Notes under the pieces: model-generated
Databases searched by the model: none
The model's input: only the letters and a program-made list of their open reading frames with translations
What the model was told of the DNA's origin: nothing
Part shown: positions 52,547-63,596 of the stretch, piece by piece
Layout: every line of letters starts with the position of its first letter
Numbering within the stretch: position 1 is the first letter of the stretch
Position numbers and translations under genes: made by a program
Origin: an uncultured Fretibacterium sp.
Lineage (GTDB): Bacteria > Synergistota > Synergistia > Synergistales > Aminobacteriaceae
DNA: 64,000 nt
NCBI GenBank assembly: GCA_946186205.1
Contig: CAMHMH010000002.1
Span: forward strand, 310,001 to 374,000
Direction of reading: 5' to 3'

Positions 52547-52813
52547 ATGATGTACCCTTTTATGACTTTGAACGATGACACAGAAATAACACACTCCGAA
52601 ATGTACCCTGACGGCACTGTGAAAGTATATATTGAGACTCCTGTTGACGGAGGATTTCATGACGCTACGTGCTGGCTTCCTATGTATCGCTGGGAGGTCA
52701 ACGGCTATTCATGGCTGGAGATGCAGTACCTGAAGCACCTTGTCAGGAGAAATGCGCCGCTGTTCATGAAGTACTCGCAGGAAGGCGGTGTAATTGATGC
52801 CGACAATCCTTAG
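52547..52813 (+). CDS. Hypothetical protein overlapping a DUF4160 gene
   Basis: An 88-residue soluble, acidic protein from an ATG at 52547, 12 nt after AAAGGAG (a second ATG follows directly). It contains MYPDGTVKVYIETPVDGGFHDATCWLPMYRW, probably a beta-rich core, then a helix, WLEMQYLKHLVRRN. I do not recognise a family with confidence; DUF2442 is the usual partner of DUF4160 and some resemblance is possible. It overlaps the next gene by 17 bp, as toxin-antitoxin pairs do. Role inferred from context only. Confidence 0.6.
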   Translation: MMYPFMTLNDDTEITHSEMYPDGTVKVYIETPVDGGFHDATCWLPMYRWEVNGYSWLEMQYLKHLVRRNAPLFMKYSQEGGVIDADNP

Positions 52814-53075
52814 GATAGGCCGATACGTCATATACTTCTGGTCAAACGAGAACAACCCCCGCGAGCCTGTGCATGTTCATGTTGCAGTCAGACATGCCGT
52901 CGCCAATGCCACAAAGTTATGGATAACAAAAGACGGAAAAGTTCTGATTGCCAACAACAATTCTATGATACCTATCAGGGATTTGGACGGTATTATTGAT
53001 ATTGTCGAGAAGAGAAGCGATGAAATAATTGAAGCGTGGCTTGACCATTTTGGCGAAGTAAGATACATACGCTAA
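52797..53075 (+). CDS. DUF4160 family protein
   Basis: A 92-residue protein with the DUF4160 N-terminus [28 protein letters not shown], including the paired histidines, followed by [19 protein letters not shown] and a C-terminal helix ending [14 protein letters not shown]. Family members are often encoded with DUF2442 proteins and are suspected toxin-antitoxin components, without firm proof. ATG at 52797, directly after an in-frame TTG. It ends 31 bp before ribA. Confidence 0.82.
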   Translation: MPTILRIGRYVIYFWSNENNPREPVHVHVAVRHAVANATKLWITKDGKVLIANNNSMIPIRDLDGIIDIVEKRSDEIIEAWLDHFGEVRYIR

Positions 53076-53106
53076 AATTATTCCCGCAAAGAGAGATGAT
53101 AAACAT

Positions 53107-53760
53107 TTGAACTGCCATAATCACGATCACGAAATAATAATCACAAAGAACAAATACAAGCGCGTCGAAAAAAAATTAACCGTCCCAATTCCGACTCCCT
53201 GGGGACTCTTTCACGTCAGCGCATACAGAAGCATAACGCAGGATGATGACTCACACACTCACCTTGCGCTCGTGATGGGAGATATTACGACTCCTGAACC
53301 TGTTCTTGTCCGGGTTCACAGCGAGTGCTTCACAGGCGACGTACTCGGCTCGTTGCGATGTGATTGCGGGCCTCAATTGCACACAGCCTTGAAGATGATT
53401 GCTGACGAGGGTCGCGGGGCATTGCTATACATGCGTCAGGAAGGCCGGGGAATCGGACTCCTAAACAAGCTCCGTGCGTATCAGTTACAGGACGAGGGAC
53501 TCGACACAGTAGACGCAAACGTGGCATTAGGCTTCCCCCCTGACATGAGGGAATACGGAACAGGCGCGGAGATTCTCAAGGACTTAGGACTCAAACGCAT
53601 ACGGCTCATGACGAACAACCCCGGCAAAATTTCAGGCCTCGAGGAATACGGAATAGAAATCACCGAGCGAGTCCCAATCGTAATTACACCCAACGACTAT
53701 AATATGAAGTATCTTGACACTAAGGCTAATCGAATGGGTCATATTTTCGGCAAAAACTAG
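53107..53760 (+). CDS. ribA: GTP cyclohydrolase II
   Basis: A 217-residue zinc enzyme that opens GTP to the first pyrimidine intermediate of riboflavin synthesis. Zinc ligands are the three cysteines of [21 protein letters not shown] (about 76-96). [20 protein letters not shown] and [16 protein letters not shown] are the GTP-binding parts. It stands alone; the DHBP synthase half (RibB) often fused to it is absent here and elsewhere in the window. TTG start at 53107 with a weak ribosome site, and a histidine-rich N-terminus (NCHNHDHE). ribH follows 17 bp later. Confidence 0.95.
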   Translation: MNCHNHDHEIIITKNKYKRVEKKLTVPIPTPWGLFHVSAYRSITQDDDSHTHLALVMGDITTPEPVLVRVHSECFTGDVLGSLRCDCGPQLHTALKMIADEGRGALLYMRQEGRGIGLLNKLRAYQLQDEGLDTVDANVALGFPPDMREYGTGAEILKDLGLKRIRLMTNNPGKISGLEEYGIEITERVPIVITPNDYNMKYLDTKANRMGHIFGKN

Positions 53761-53777
53761 AAGGAGGATTACTCATA

Positions 53778-54266
53778 GTGAAAGTAACAGAAGGGAAATT
53801 AATCGGCTCAGGACTCAACATCGCAATAATCGCTTCACGCTTCAACGACATAGTAACATCGCGTCTCATTGACGGGGCGAAAGATACTCTCATCCGTCAT
53901 GACGTTTCACCGAACGCAATCGACATATACTGGGTGCCGGGCGCGTGGGAGCTTCCGTTAATCGCAGAAGAAGTTGTGCTGACGGGGAAATATGATGCCG
54001 TTATCGCATTGGGAGCAGTGATTCGCGGTGACACTCCGCACTTTGATTATGTAGCTGCTGAGTCGTCAAAAGGACTCGCAAGTGTCGGACTGAAACACAG
54101 AGTCCCGGTCTTGTTCGGCGTTCTTACGTGCGACACATTAGAGCAGGCGTTGTTGCGTGCGGGAAGCAAGGCCGGCAATAAAGGATCAGACTGCGCGCTC
54201 GGTGCTATTGAGATGGCGAATCTTTTACGGGCTGTAAGAAAAACTACATCAACAGAAGGGAATTAA
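53778..54266 (+). CDS. ribH: 6,7-dimethyl-8-ribityllumazine synthase
   Basis: A 162-residue capsid-forming enzyme, GTG start after AAGGAGG. It condenses the ribityl-pyrimidine with dihydroxybutanone phosphate. Motifs: IIASRFNDIVTSRLIDGAKD, VPGAWELPLIAEEV (about 55-68), ALGAVIRGDTPHFDYVAAESSKGL with the phosphate-contact and catalytic histidine, and FGVLTCDTLEQALLRAGSKAGNKG. Six bp separate it from serS. Confidence 0.96.
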   Translation: MKVTEGKLIGSGLNIAIIASRFNDIVTSRLIDGAKDTLIRHDVSPNAIDIYWVPGAWELPLIAEEVVLTGKYDAVIALGAVIRGDTPHFDYVAAESSKGLASVGLKHRVPVLFGVLTCDTLEQALLRAGSKAGNKGSDCALGAIEMANLLRAVRKTTSTEGN

Positions 54267-57186
<2,920 letters not shown>

Positions 57187-57193
57187 AAATTTC

Positions 57194-57224
57194 TCCCCTT
57201 CATGAGATTGTGAGGGGGATTTTT
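57194..57224 (+). terminator. Intrinsic terminator after the glycosyltransferase
   Basis: TCCCCTTCA (57194-57202) pairs with TGAGGGGGA (57211-57219), nine pairs with one wobble, followed by five T residues. Confidence 0.9.
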
Positions 57225-57299
57225 GTTGCGTTTTTTGCGCTGAAAATATTTCACAAGCCGTTAAAATAATTTTATTCAACAAAAAAACGGGAGGCCAAT

Positions 57300-58289
57300 A
57301 TGGGAGTTGTTATCGAGATAATAGTTGAGGGAACAATTACAGGCATAAAAAACTTCAGCGGAGAAATTGTAACGGGTATACTGTTTACGGTTTTGTTCTT
57401 CTTATTTCCGAACCTGAGAAAATTTTTCAACCGCAAGAAATATGACACAGGAGCAGAAGGCCAGAAGAATATGGAAATTCTCCGCCAGGATATTGCGCAG
57501 CTCAAAGAAATTCTCAAACGCATAGAAGAATCCAAAGACAAAACAGCAACGACATCAAAACAAACTCATCACAAAGATGAAGACAGAGTAAAAGCAGAGC
57601 TTCAGCGCAAGCAGGAGGAACTAAAGCAGGCAGAAGAAGCAGAACGCGTAAAAAACATTGATGAAATACTTATGCCATTTGAAACAATCAGGCAGAAACC
57701 GAAGCAGGCAGAAGAAGCAGAAAGCATAAAAAACATTGATGAAATACTCTTACCATTCGAAACAATCAGGCAGCCCAAAGAAGATAAAAGCCAACATAAA
57801 CCTGAATCCACGACATTACAAAGCAAAGTACCCCTGCGCGTACAGCGTAAAAATATATTGCCCAGACCGAGAATTACACAGAGGAACTCAGGCAGGACAA
57901 GAGAAAATTTATATTCTAAATATCAGCGTCTACATCAGACAAAACCGCGGAAGAAATCTCACAGCTTCCTCAAGTTTTTTACGCTGCTTGTTCTGACGGT
58001 ATTGGCTTTCATGCTGGTGAAATCATTTCTTTTCAGTAAGCCTACAGATGCAGAGGATCAGTATGAATTGGGCTATAAATATTTCAGCGATAAAAATTAT
58101 GCAGAGGCTCTTAAATGGTACACTTTATCAGCTGAACAAGGATTAGCACAGGCACAATTCAATTTAGGATTAATGTATGAAAATGGCTTGAGTGTTCAAA
58201 AAGATGTTAACGAGGCCCGGAAATGGTATCAAAAATCAGCCGCCCAAGAATACTCAAAATCAAAACAAGCACTAGAACGCCTGAAATAA
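57300..58289 (+). CDS. Membrane protein with coiled coil and C-terminal Sel1 repeats
   Basis: A 329-residue protein with one hydrophobic segment near the N-terminus (about 20-37), a charged coiled-coil region (about 55-165), a basic linker, a second membrane helix (about 225-250, FFTLLVLTVLAFMLVKSFLF) and two Sel1/TPR-like repeats at the end. The repeats read ELGYKYFSDKNYAEALKWYTLSAEQG and FNLGLMYENGLSVQKDVNEARKWY. A 26-residue unit in the coiled coil is duplicated in tandem. Sel1 repeats bind partner proteins; function otherwise unknown. A terminator precedes it, so it has its own promoter. Confidence 0.75.
   Translation: MGVVIEIIVEGTITGIKNFSGEIVTGILFTVLFFLFPNLRKFFNRKKYDTGAEGQKNMEILRQDIAQLKEILKRIEESKDKTATTSKQTHHKDEDRVKAELQRKQEELKQAEEAERVKNIDEILMPFETIRQKPKQAEEAESIKNIDEILLPFETIRQPKEDKSQHKPESTTLQSKVPLRVQRKNILPRPRITQRNSGRTRENLYSKYQRLHQTKPRKKSHSFLKFFTLLVLTVLAFMLVKSFLFSKPTDAEDQYELGYKYFSDKNYAEALKWYTLSAEQGLAQAQFNLGLMYENGLSVQKDVNEARKWYQKSAAQEYSKSKQALERLK
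57624..57779. repeat. 78-bp tandem duplication in the Sel1 protein gene
   Basis: Units 57624-57701 and 57702-57779 encode two near-identical 26-residue segments (KQAEEAE, then KNIDEIL, then PFETIRQ). Recent in-frame duplication. Confidence 0.93.
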
Positions 58290-58410
58290 TTTCCCGCAAA
58301 ATTTTTCCCACGCTTTTATGATGCAGTAATTTTTTTTTTGCGCTTTCCTTTTCTCTACAACATTCGCTAGTTCCGTGATAATCTAACATGTAAAGGAGGT
58401 ATGTTTTTAC

Positions 58411-59616
58411 ATGTCAAAATTATTCGGACTCAAACAGCTCGACTCTTTCCGCTCATCTCTTGACGAACGATCGCAGGACTCACTCAATGCCGCCGTAAAG
58501 CGAATCACAAACGCAAAACTTAACGGAGGCCGCGTAATGGTTGTTACAGGTTCAGGCCCAAACATTCACGAGGGTGTTACAACTCTCATCGCCGAATTGA
58601 TTCGCGTTGGACTCGTTGACGCTGTTTCGACAAGCTCGGCCGTAATTGCTCACGAAATGGCCGGGAGTCTTGACCGCGTTTACCGTGTCGACGCAGAAGC
58701 ACTCGGAATGAACATGAGCAAGATGCCCCGCGGTGATGTCTTCGAGTTCACATGCATGAATGACTCTGAGCTTGACGCGCTGAGAAAAGAAATGCCGCTT
58801 GATGATGAATTGCTCACGAAAGGCAAGAATCTTCCTCACGTCAACGAAATCATAAAGGCTGCCGGGAATATGGCTTACCCTATGGGACTCAGGACAGAGA
58901 GACTCGCACATGAGGTTTTGAGTCTCGCGAGAATTTACGGGCTTCCCTTTGAGACTGTAGCGGGCTGGGGCTGTGATGAACATACGATGCTCGGCGCAGC
59001 TTCACGCAGGAACATTCCCGTTCTCGTTACGATCCCTCAGCTTGTCGGCGGAGGTGCTGTAGGCATGTCGATAGGGGACTCGATTCCTGTCTCTGAACGC
59101 TCAATGAGAATTTCACGCATGTTAGCTTCATGTGATGTGATTATTGAGTCGGCTGTCGCTTTGACTCAGGAGATTCACGACGGGCCTTTTGAGTGCTATA
59201 CGGGTCATGGCATTTGGGCGTGGTGGTCAGGGCAGAACACTTACAGCTTGCGCGAGAAGTCATTGATTCGTATTGACCTTGACGAAAATTTGCGCCGTGC
59301 TGTCGAACTGAATCAAACTGTACAGGAAGCAATCGACAAAGGACTCCCGAAAACGAAAGCCGCAAAGATTCCTTTCAGGATGGAGATGTCAGCGTTCGCA
59401 CGCCACGAAGGAAGCATACCCATTGTCGGCGACATAGGTAAAGTCTGGCCGTTAATCGCTCATGATGTCGCAAAGAACTTAGGCATTGACCTCGAATTTC
59501 TTTCAGCCTCGCAGGACACACCTGAAGGGCAGTCAATGCGCGAATGGATCGTTGAGAACGTGAAGCCCCTCGACATTGAGAAGATGCGCGGACATTCAGA
59601 AAAATTCGTGAAGTAA
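58411..59616 (+). CDS. Unrecognised 401-residue cytoplasmic protein, possibly deoxyhypusine-synthase-like fold
   Basis: No signal peptide or membrane helix; AAAGGAGG precedes the ATG. Residues 38-75 look like a nucleotide-binding beta-alpha unit: GGRVMVVTGSGPNIHEGVTT, then LIAELIRVGLVDAVSTSSAVIAHEMAGSLD. Other segments look conserved and enzyme-like: AGWGCDEHTMLGAASRRNIPVLVTIPQLVGGG and GPFECYTGHGIWAWWSGQNTY. The first block faintly recalls deoxyhypusine-synthase-like bacterial proteins (strand, glycine turn, then a search for ligand by Thr/Ser), but the catalytic lysine motif of that family is not seen. I do not assign a reaction. It is a single-gene unit. Confidence 0.6.
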   Translation: MSKLFGLKQLDSFRSSLDERSQDSLNAAVKRITNAKLNGGRVMVVTGSGPNIHEGVTTLIAELIRVGLVDAVSTSSAVIAHEMAGSLDRVYRVDAEALGMNMSKMPRGDVFEFTCMNDSELDALRKEMPLDDELLTKGKNLPHVNEIIKAAGNMAYPMGLRTERLAHEVLSLARIYGLPFETVAGWGCDEHTMLGAASRRNIPVLVTIPQLVGGGAVGMSIGDSIPVSERSMRISRMLASCDVIIESAVALTQEIHDGPFECYTGHGIWAWWSGQNTYSLREKSLIRIDLDENLRRAVELNQTVQEAIDKGLPKTKAAKIPFRMEMSAFARHEGSIPIVGDIGKVWPLIAHDVAKNLGIDLEFLSASQDTPEGQSMREWIVENVKPLDIEKMRGHSEKFVK

Positions 59617-59691
59617 CAGCGTTTCTTGTTGACAGGTATATACCCTTCTGCGCTAAAATTTGCGGTATTCATACTCTAGGAGTGATTCGCT

Positions 59692-60528
59692 GTGAAAAAA
59701 TATATTGTCTTTATTCTGCTCTTAATGATCTGGCCTGTGTTTTTTTTCTCGCACAAAGAAGAAAAGCATGAACCCTCAAAGCCCGTTCTTGTTGTCGGCG
59801 TTGAATGTGATTACGTTCCGAACAGCTGGGAAGAAGCCGAAGCCTCCGAATCAAATATCCCAATCGCAAATCACGCGGGATATTACGCGGAAGGCTATGA
59901 TGTTCAAATCGCAAAGCTCATAGCAAACCAGCTTGATTTTGTCCTTGAAGTCAGAAAAATAGATTGGAACGATTTGCTGCCATCGCTCGAAAACGGTGAT
60001 ATTGATGCTATATTCTCGTCAATGCTCGACACTGAGGAGCGCAGAAAGGTTGCGGCATTCTCAGAACCCTACGAGGCGAGAAAGACCGAATATGCCGTTA
60101 TCGTACACAGTGAAGGCAATTACATTACGGCGAAGACACTGAAAGATTTCAGCGGCGCAAGGATTGTAGGCGAGAAAGGGACTAAACTAGATGACGTTAT
60201 CGAACAGATACCGGGAGTCCTTCACCTTTACCCTTTAGACACCGTGCCGAAAATGATTGACTTTGTGATAAGGGGCGAGGCTGACGGGGCAGTGATTGAT
60301 ACTGATACGGGACATTTCTACGAGCTGACGAACAAGAATCTTACGCTGATAGAGTTTCAGGGGGATGACGGCTTCAATCTCGGCTTCCGGGGAGTCTGCG
60401 CGGGAGTCAGGAAAGACAACACCGAATTGCTTCACAAGATCAACGTAGCATTGACGAATATAGATTACAGCGAACGACAAAGAATAATGGACAGTGTGAA
60501 TACGAGAATGGTAACAAACTTGCACTAA
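59692..60528 (+). CDS. Periplasmic solute-binding protein (SBP family 3), copy 1
   Basis: A 278-residue protein with GTG start after AGGAGTGA. An N-terminal hydrophobic segment (3-20) acts as signal or anchor; no clear cleavage site or lipobox is present. The family 3 fold typical of polar amino-acid receptors is shown by VVGVECDYVPNSWEE, then YAEGYDVQIAKLIANQL, then the hinge element GDIDAIFSSMLDTEERRKVAAFSEPY. No permease or ATPase gene is adjacent. It closely resembles the next gene. Confidence 0.88.
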   Translation: MKKYIVFILLLMIWPVFFFSHKEEKHEPSKPVLVVGVECDYVPNSWEEAEASESNIPIANHAGYYAEGYDVQIAKLIANQLDFVLEVRKIDWNDLLPSLENGDIDAIFSSMLDTEERRKVAAFSEPYEARKTEYAVIVHSEGNYITAKTLKDFSGARIVGEKGTKLDDVIEQIPGVLHLYPLDTVPKMIDFVIRGEADGAVIDTDTGHFYELTNKNLTLIEFQGDDGFNLGFRGVCAGVRKDNTELLHKINVALTNIDYSERQRIMDSVNTRMVTNLH

Positions 60529-60536
60529 GCACGGAA

Positions 60537-60572
60537 AATCCCTTCAGCCCAAAAACTGAGGGGATTATTCAT
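60537..60572 (+). terminator. Hairpin after the first solute-binding protein
   Basis: AATCCCTTCAG (60537-60547) pairs with CTGAGGGGATT (60556-60566), 11 pairs with one wobble, followed by ATTCAT; the T run is weak. Confidence 0.75.
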
Positions 60573-60685
60573 ATTCGCGAGTGTGCAGAAAATTTCGTGA
60601 ATGACTCCCGGCCATGTTGAATGTGTATCACTTTGTACGCTAAAATTTGTCAGCTTCATTCAAAAAATTTCAGGAGTGATTCAGC

Positions 60686-61525
60686 ATGAAGAAATATTTC
60701 ATTGAGCTTCTTGTGCTTGTAGTCTGCACTTTTCTTTTTGCTTATTTCGGAGAACACAAAGAAAAGGAACGGGCAAATTTTGTCCTGCGCATAGGTGTTG
60801 AATGCGACTATGAGCCAAATAACTGGGAAGAAAGAACACCAACTGACTCAAATGTACCGATCTCAAATCATGAAGGATATTACGCGGAAGGCTACGACAT
60901 TCAGATAGCAAAGATTGTAGCAGAAAAGATCGGCGCGGCTCTTGAGGTCAAAAAAATTGCGTGGAATAATCTCATATCATCGCTTCAGAAGGGAGAAATT
61001 GACGCTATATTTTCCGGCATGCTCGACACGAAAGAACGAAAGCGCGCAATCTCATTCACAGAAACTTACGAGGACAGCAAAACAGAATACGCCGTAATCG
61101 TGAACACCTCAACGCCTTATGTCATGGCCGAAAAGCTGACGGACTTCAAGGGCGCAAAGTTCACAGCACAGAGAAGCACGAATCTTTACGCGGCAATCTC
61201 ACAGCTTCCGGGGGCGGTCGCTCTTCCTGCGGTTGACACTGTCGCCGATATGCTCATCGCCGTAACTACAGGACGGGCTGACGCGAGCATTCTCAATCTT
61301 GATACAGCGCGTTCATATGAAGTAACCTACAAGAACATAAAGGTCATACGCTTCCCGAAAGACAAAGGCTTCAACGTCGGCTTCAACGGAATATGCGCGG
61401 GACTCAGGAAGAATGACTCATCACTCATCTACAGAATCAACGAGGCTCTTAACACAATCCCAAAGAGTGAACGCCGCAAAATTATGGAGCAAACAATCTC
61501 ACGACTCATGAGCAGCTCACAGTAA
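60686..61525 (+). CDS. Periplasmic solute-binding protein (SBP family 3), copy 2
   Basis: A 279-residue paralogue of the preceding protein, sharing KKYF/KKYI, GVECDYEPNNWEE, YYAEGYDIQIAKI, GEIDAIFSGMLDTKERK and the C-terminal SERRKIMEQ. The upstream regions are also alike (GCTAAAATTTG, then AGGAGTGATTC before each start), so the duplication included the promoter. The binding-site region differs (PYEARKTEYAVIVHSEG against TYEDSKTEYAVIVNTST), suggesting related but distinct ligands. No transporter partner is adjacent. Confidence 0.88.
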   Translation: MKKYFIELLVLVVCTFLFAYFGEHKEKERANFVLRIGVECDYEPNNWEERTPTDSNVPISNHEGYYAEGYDIQIAKIVAEKIGAALEVKKIAWNNLISSLQKGEIDAIFSGMLDTKERKRAISFTETYEDSKTEYAVIVNTSTPYVMAEKLTDFKGAKFTAQRSTNLYAAISQLPGAVALPAVDTVADMLIAVTTGRADASILNLDTARSYEVTYKNIKVIRFPKDKGFNVGFNGICAGLRKNDSSLIYRINEALNTIPKSERRKIMEQTISRLMSSSQ

Positions 61526-61532
61526 AACAAAA

Positions 61533-61557
61533 TCCCCCCGGTGATATTCCGAGGGGA
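61533..61557. terminator. Bidirectional terminator between convergent genes
   Basis: TCCCCCCGG (61533-61541) pairs with CCGAGGGGA (61549-61557) with one mismatch. On the minus strand it is followed by TTTTGTTTT, serving the pfpI-like gene; the plus-strand T run is weaker. Confidence 0.8.
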
Positions 61558-61564
61558 CATTCAT

Positions 61565-62119
61565 TTACCTGTTATAGACCAGAGGAATCAGAAATCCTTC
61601 AGCAACTTCATCAGCCATCGCTTTGCCCTCAAGAAGCTCAAGAAGTTTCAGCGCAAAGAATGGTGTTACCGCAGGGCCTTTCGCTGTCGTAATGTTCCCG
61701 TCTGTCTCTACGATGTGTGAGCCGATTTTCGCGCCAGTGAGATGCGACTCGAGTCCCGGATAACATACAGCAGTTTTTCCCGCGAGGACTCCAGCACGCC
61801 CAAGTGCAGCAGGTGCCGCGCATATCGCTCCGATTAATTTCCCCTCAGAATGATACTTCTTCACGAGTTCCTGAAGCCCGTCATGATCTTTGATGTTCAG
61901 AGTCCCTCCCGGAAGTATGAGCATGTCGAAATTGTGCGCTTTCACGTCATCAAACATTGCTTCAGTGCGAACGGGTATCTTGTTCTTGCTGGTTACTTCC
62001 TGATGCCCTGTAAGTGATACTGTTGTTACTACGACTCCGCCCCGCCTGAGTATATCAACGGTCGTTAATGCTTCTGTCTCTTCAAAGCCATCAATGAGAA
62101 ATATTGCAGCTGTCTTCAA
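61565..62119 (-). CDS. DJ-1/PfpI family protein (YajL/ThiJ type)
   Basis: A 184-residue cytoplasmic protein with the class I glutaminase-like fold. The nucleophile cysteine lies in the elbow GAICAAPAALGRAG (about 100-113), the conserved glutamate in LIDGFEETEALT, and the strand FDMLILPGGTLNIKDH precedes it. This subgroup includes deglycase, chaperone and protease-like activities; thiamine-related annotations of the family are historical. Which activity applies is not evident. Confidence 0.9.
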   Translation of the reverse strand: MKTAAIFLIDGFEETEALTTVDILRRGGVVVTTVSLTGHQEVTSKNKIPVRTEAMFDDVKAHNFDMLILPGGTLNIKDHDGLQELVKKYHSEGKLIGAICAAPAALGRAGVLAGKTAVCYPGLESHLTGAKIGSHIVETDGNITTAKGPAVTPFFALKLLELLEGKAMADEVAEGFLIPLVYNR

Positions 62120-62310
62120 TTTGAATCACCTCGAACGAATTTTATCATTTCTATTTATGCTAGTCATTTCGATTCCGTCAGCATGATTTTTGACTCATCG
62201 ATTCGCAAACGTCAATTTAATTCCGTGAATGTCAGAATTAAACCGTTGATTATTTTCGAGACTGTGAAAAAATAAATCATCAGCAAAATTTCAAAGGAGG
62301 CAAAACTTTC

Positions 62311-63489
62311 ATGGCCTATACAGAAACAGAAAGTAAAAGCTGGTTTCAGAGGATACGCGAGTCATTCGCAGGAGTCCTCACAGGGATAATATTAATCTGC
62401 GCTGCAACGTGGCTGTTATGGTGGAACGAGGAAAGGACATTCAAGACGGCCGGCGCAATCGGTGAAGCTCAGTTAGTTGCACAGGATGTTGAAGACATTT
62501 CACGAGTCGACCCTTCATTGAACGGAAAAGTCATTCACGCAATGGGACGCGCTGACACGAAAGACATAATACGCGATACACTTTTCGGAGTCGAAACAAG
62601 CGCAATCAATCTCAAACGTGAGGCAGAATATTACCAGTACGAAGAAGAGTCGCACACCGAAACACGAAAGAAGCTCGGAGGCGGTGAAGAGAAAGTTACG
62701 ACATATACATACAATGCCAACTGGGTCGACTCACCGATAGACTCGAACAACTTCAAAGACACTTCCTACAGAGGGCGCAACATAATTCTTGCCAATGTTG
62801 AAGACGAGACAATACGCGCAAAAGATGTAACATTCGGTGCGTACAAGCTGCCACAGTTCTTAGCGGACAGAATCGGAGGGGCAGAGCCTATGACGTTATC
62901 GAGTGTCGACAAGAAATCACTTGCTACAGTCATCAATGCGCCGCAGGGGTACAACGCTTCAGACATGATTCACGTACAGGGAAGCACGGTGTATATAGGA
63001 GCGAATCCCGGACAGCCTACAATCGGCGACGTTCGCATAACATTCACTCAGACTCCTCCGGCTGATGTCTCAATAATCGCTCAGGTAACGGGGAATACTT
63101 TTGAGCCTTTCACAGCTTCGAACGGGTACAAGTTCAGCAGGCTTGAAGACGGTCGGCACTCAAGCTCGGCCATGTTTGAGGATGCTCGCTCGGAGAATAA
63201 CATGATGGCGTGGATACTGCGTATTGTCGGAGCGATTCTCGTGATGCTTGGACTCAATATGGTGTTCAATCCTCTGTCGGTGATTGCGGATGTGATTCCG
63301 ATTCTTGGGACTATCGTAGGAGCAGGAGCGGGAGTCGTTTCGTTCCTCATTGGGCTTGCGTGGTCGCTGGTTGTTATTGCGGTCGCGTGGATAAGATTCA
63401 GGCCGTTGATAGCAGGAGGACTCATAGCGGCGGCGTTATTGCTCGTGTACCTGTCATACATGAAAGGGAGAAAGGCAGCGGAAGCATAA
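62311..63489 (+). CDS. TMEM43 family membrane protein
   Basis: A 392-residue protein with one N-terminal helix (about 18-38, FAGVLTGIILICAATWLLWW), then NEERTFKTAGAIGEAQ, a large extracytoplasmic domain (about 45-295) and three to four C-terminal helices (about 300-385). The order matches TMEM43/LUMA-like proteins, which also occur in bacteria without known function. AAAGGAGG precedes the ATG. It lies head-to-head with pfpI across 191 bp and 108 bp before a secreted protease. Confidence 0.85.
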   Translation: MAYTETESKSWFQRIRESFAGVLTGIILICAATWLLWWNEERTFKTAGAIGEAQLVAQDVEDISRVDPSLNGKVIHAMGRADTKDIIRDTLFGVETSAINLKREAEYYQYEEESHTETRKKLGGGEEKVTTYTYNANWVDSPIDSNNFKDTSYRGRNIILANVEDETIRAKDVTFGAYKLPQFLADRIGGAEPMTLSSVDKKSLATVINAPQGYNASDMIHVQGSTVYIGANPGQPTIGDVRITFTQTPPADVSIIAQVTGNTFEPFTASNGYKFSRLEDGRHSSSAMFEDARSENNMMAWILRIVGAILVMLGLNMVFNPLSVIADVIPILGTIVGAGAGVVSFLIGLAWSLVVIAVAWIRFRPLIAGGLIAAALLLVYLSYMKGRKAAEA

Positions 63490-63596
63490 CGAGTACGGAA
63501 AATTTGACGGCTGGTGATGATGAATTGCCCGCCGTTTTTTTTGTGCTAAGATTCGGGGACATTCCATAAAAATTTATCATTAGGAGGCTGTATTCA

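Noticed and set aside
53107-53150. Metal-binding regulatory domain at the RibA N-terminus
   Set aside because: The His-rich stretch is short and unconserved-looking; I see no fold to support a domain.
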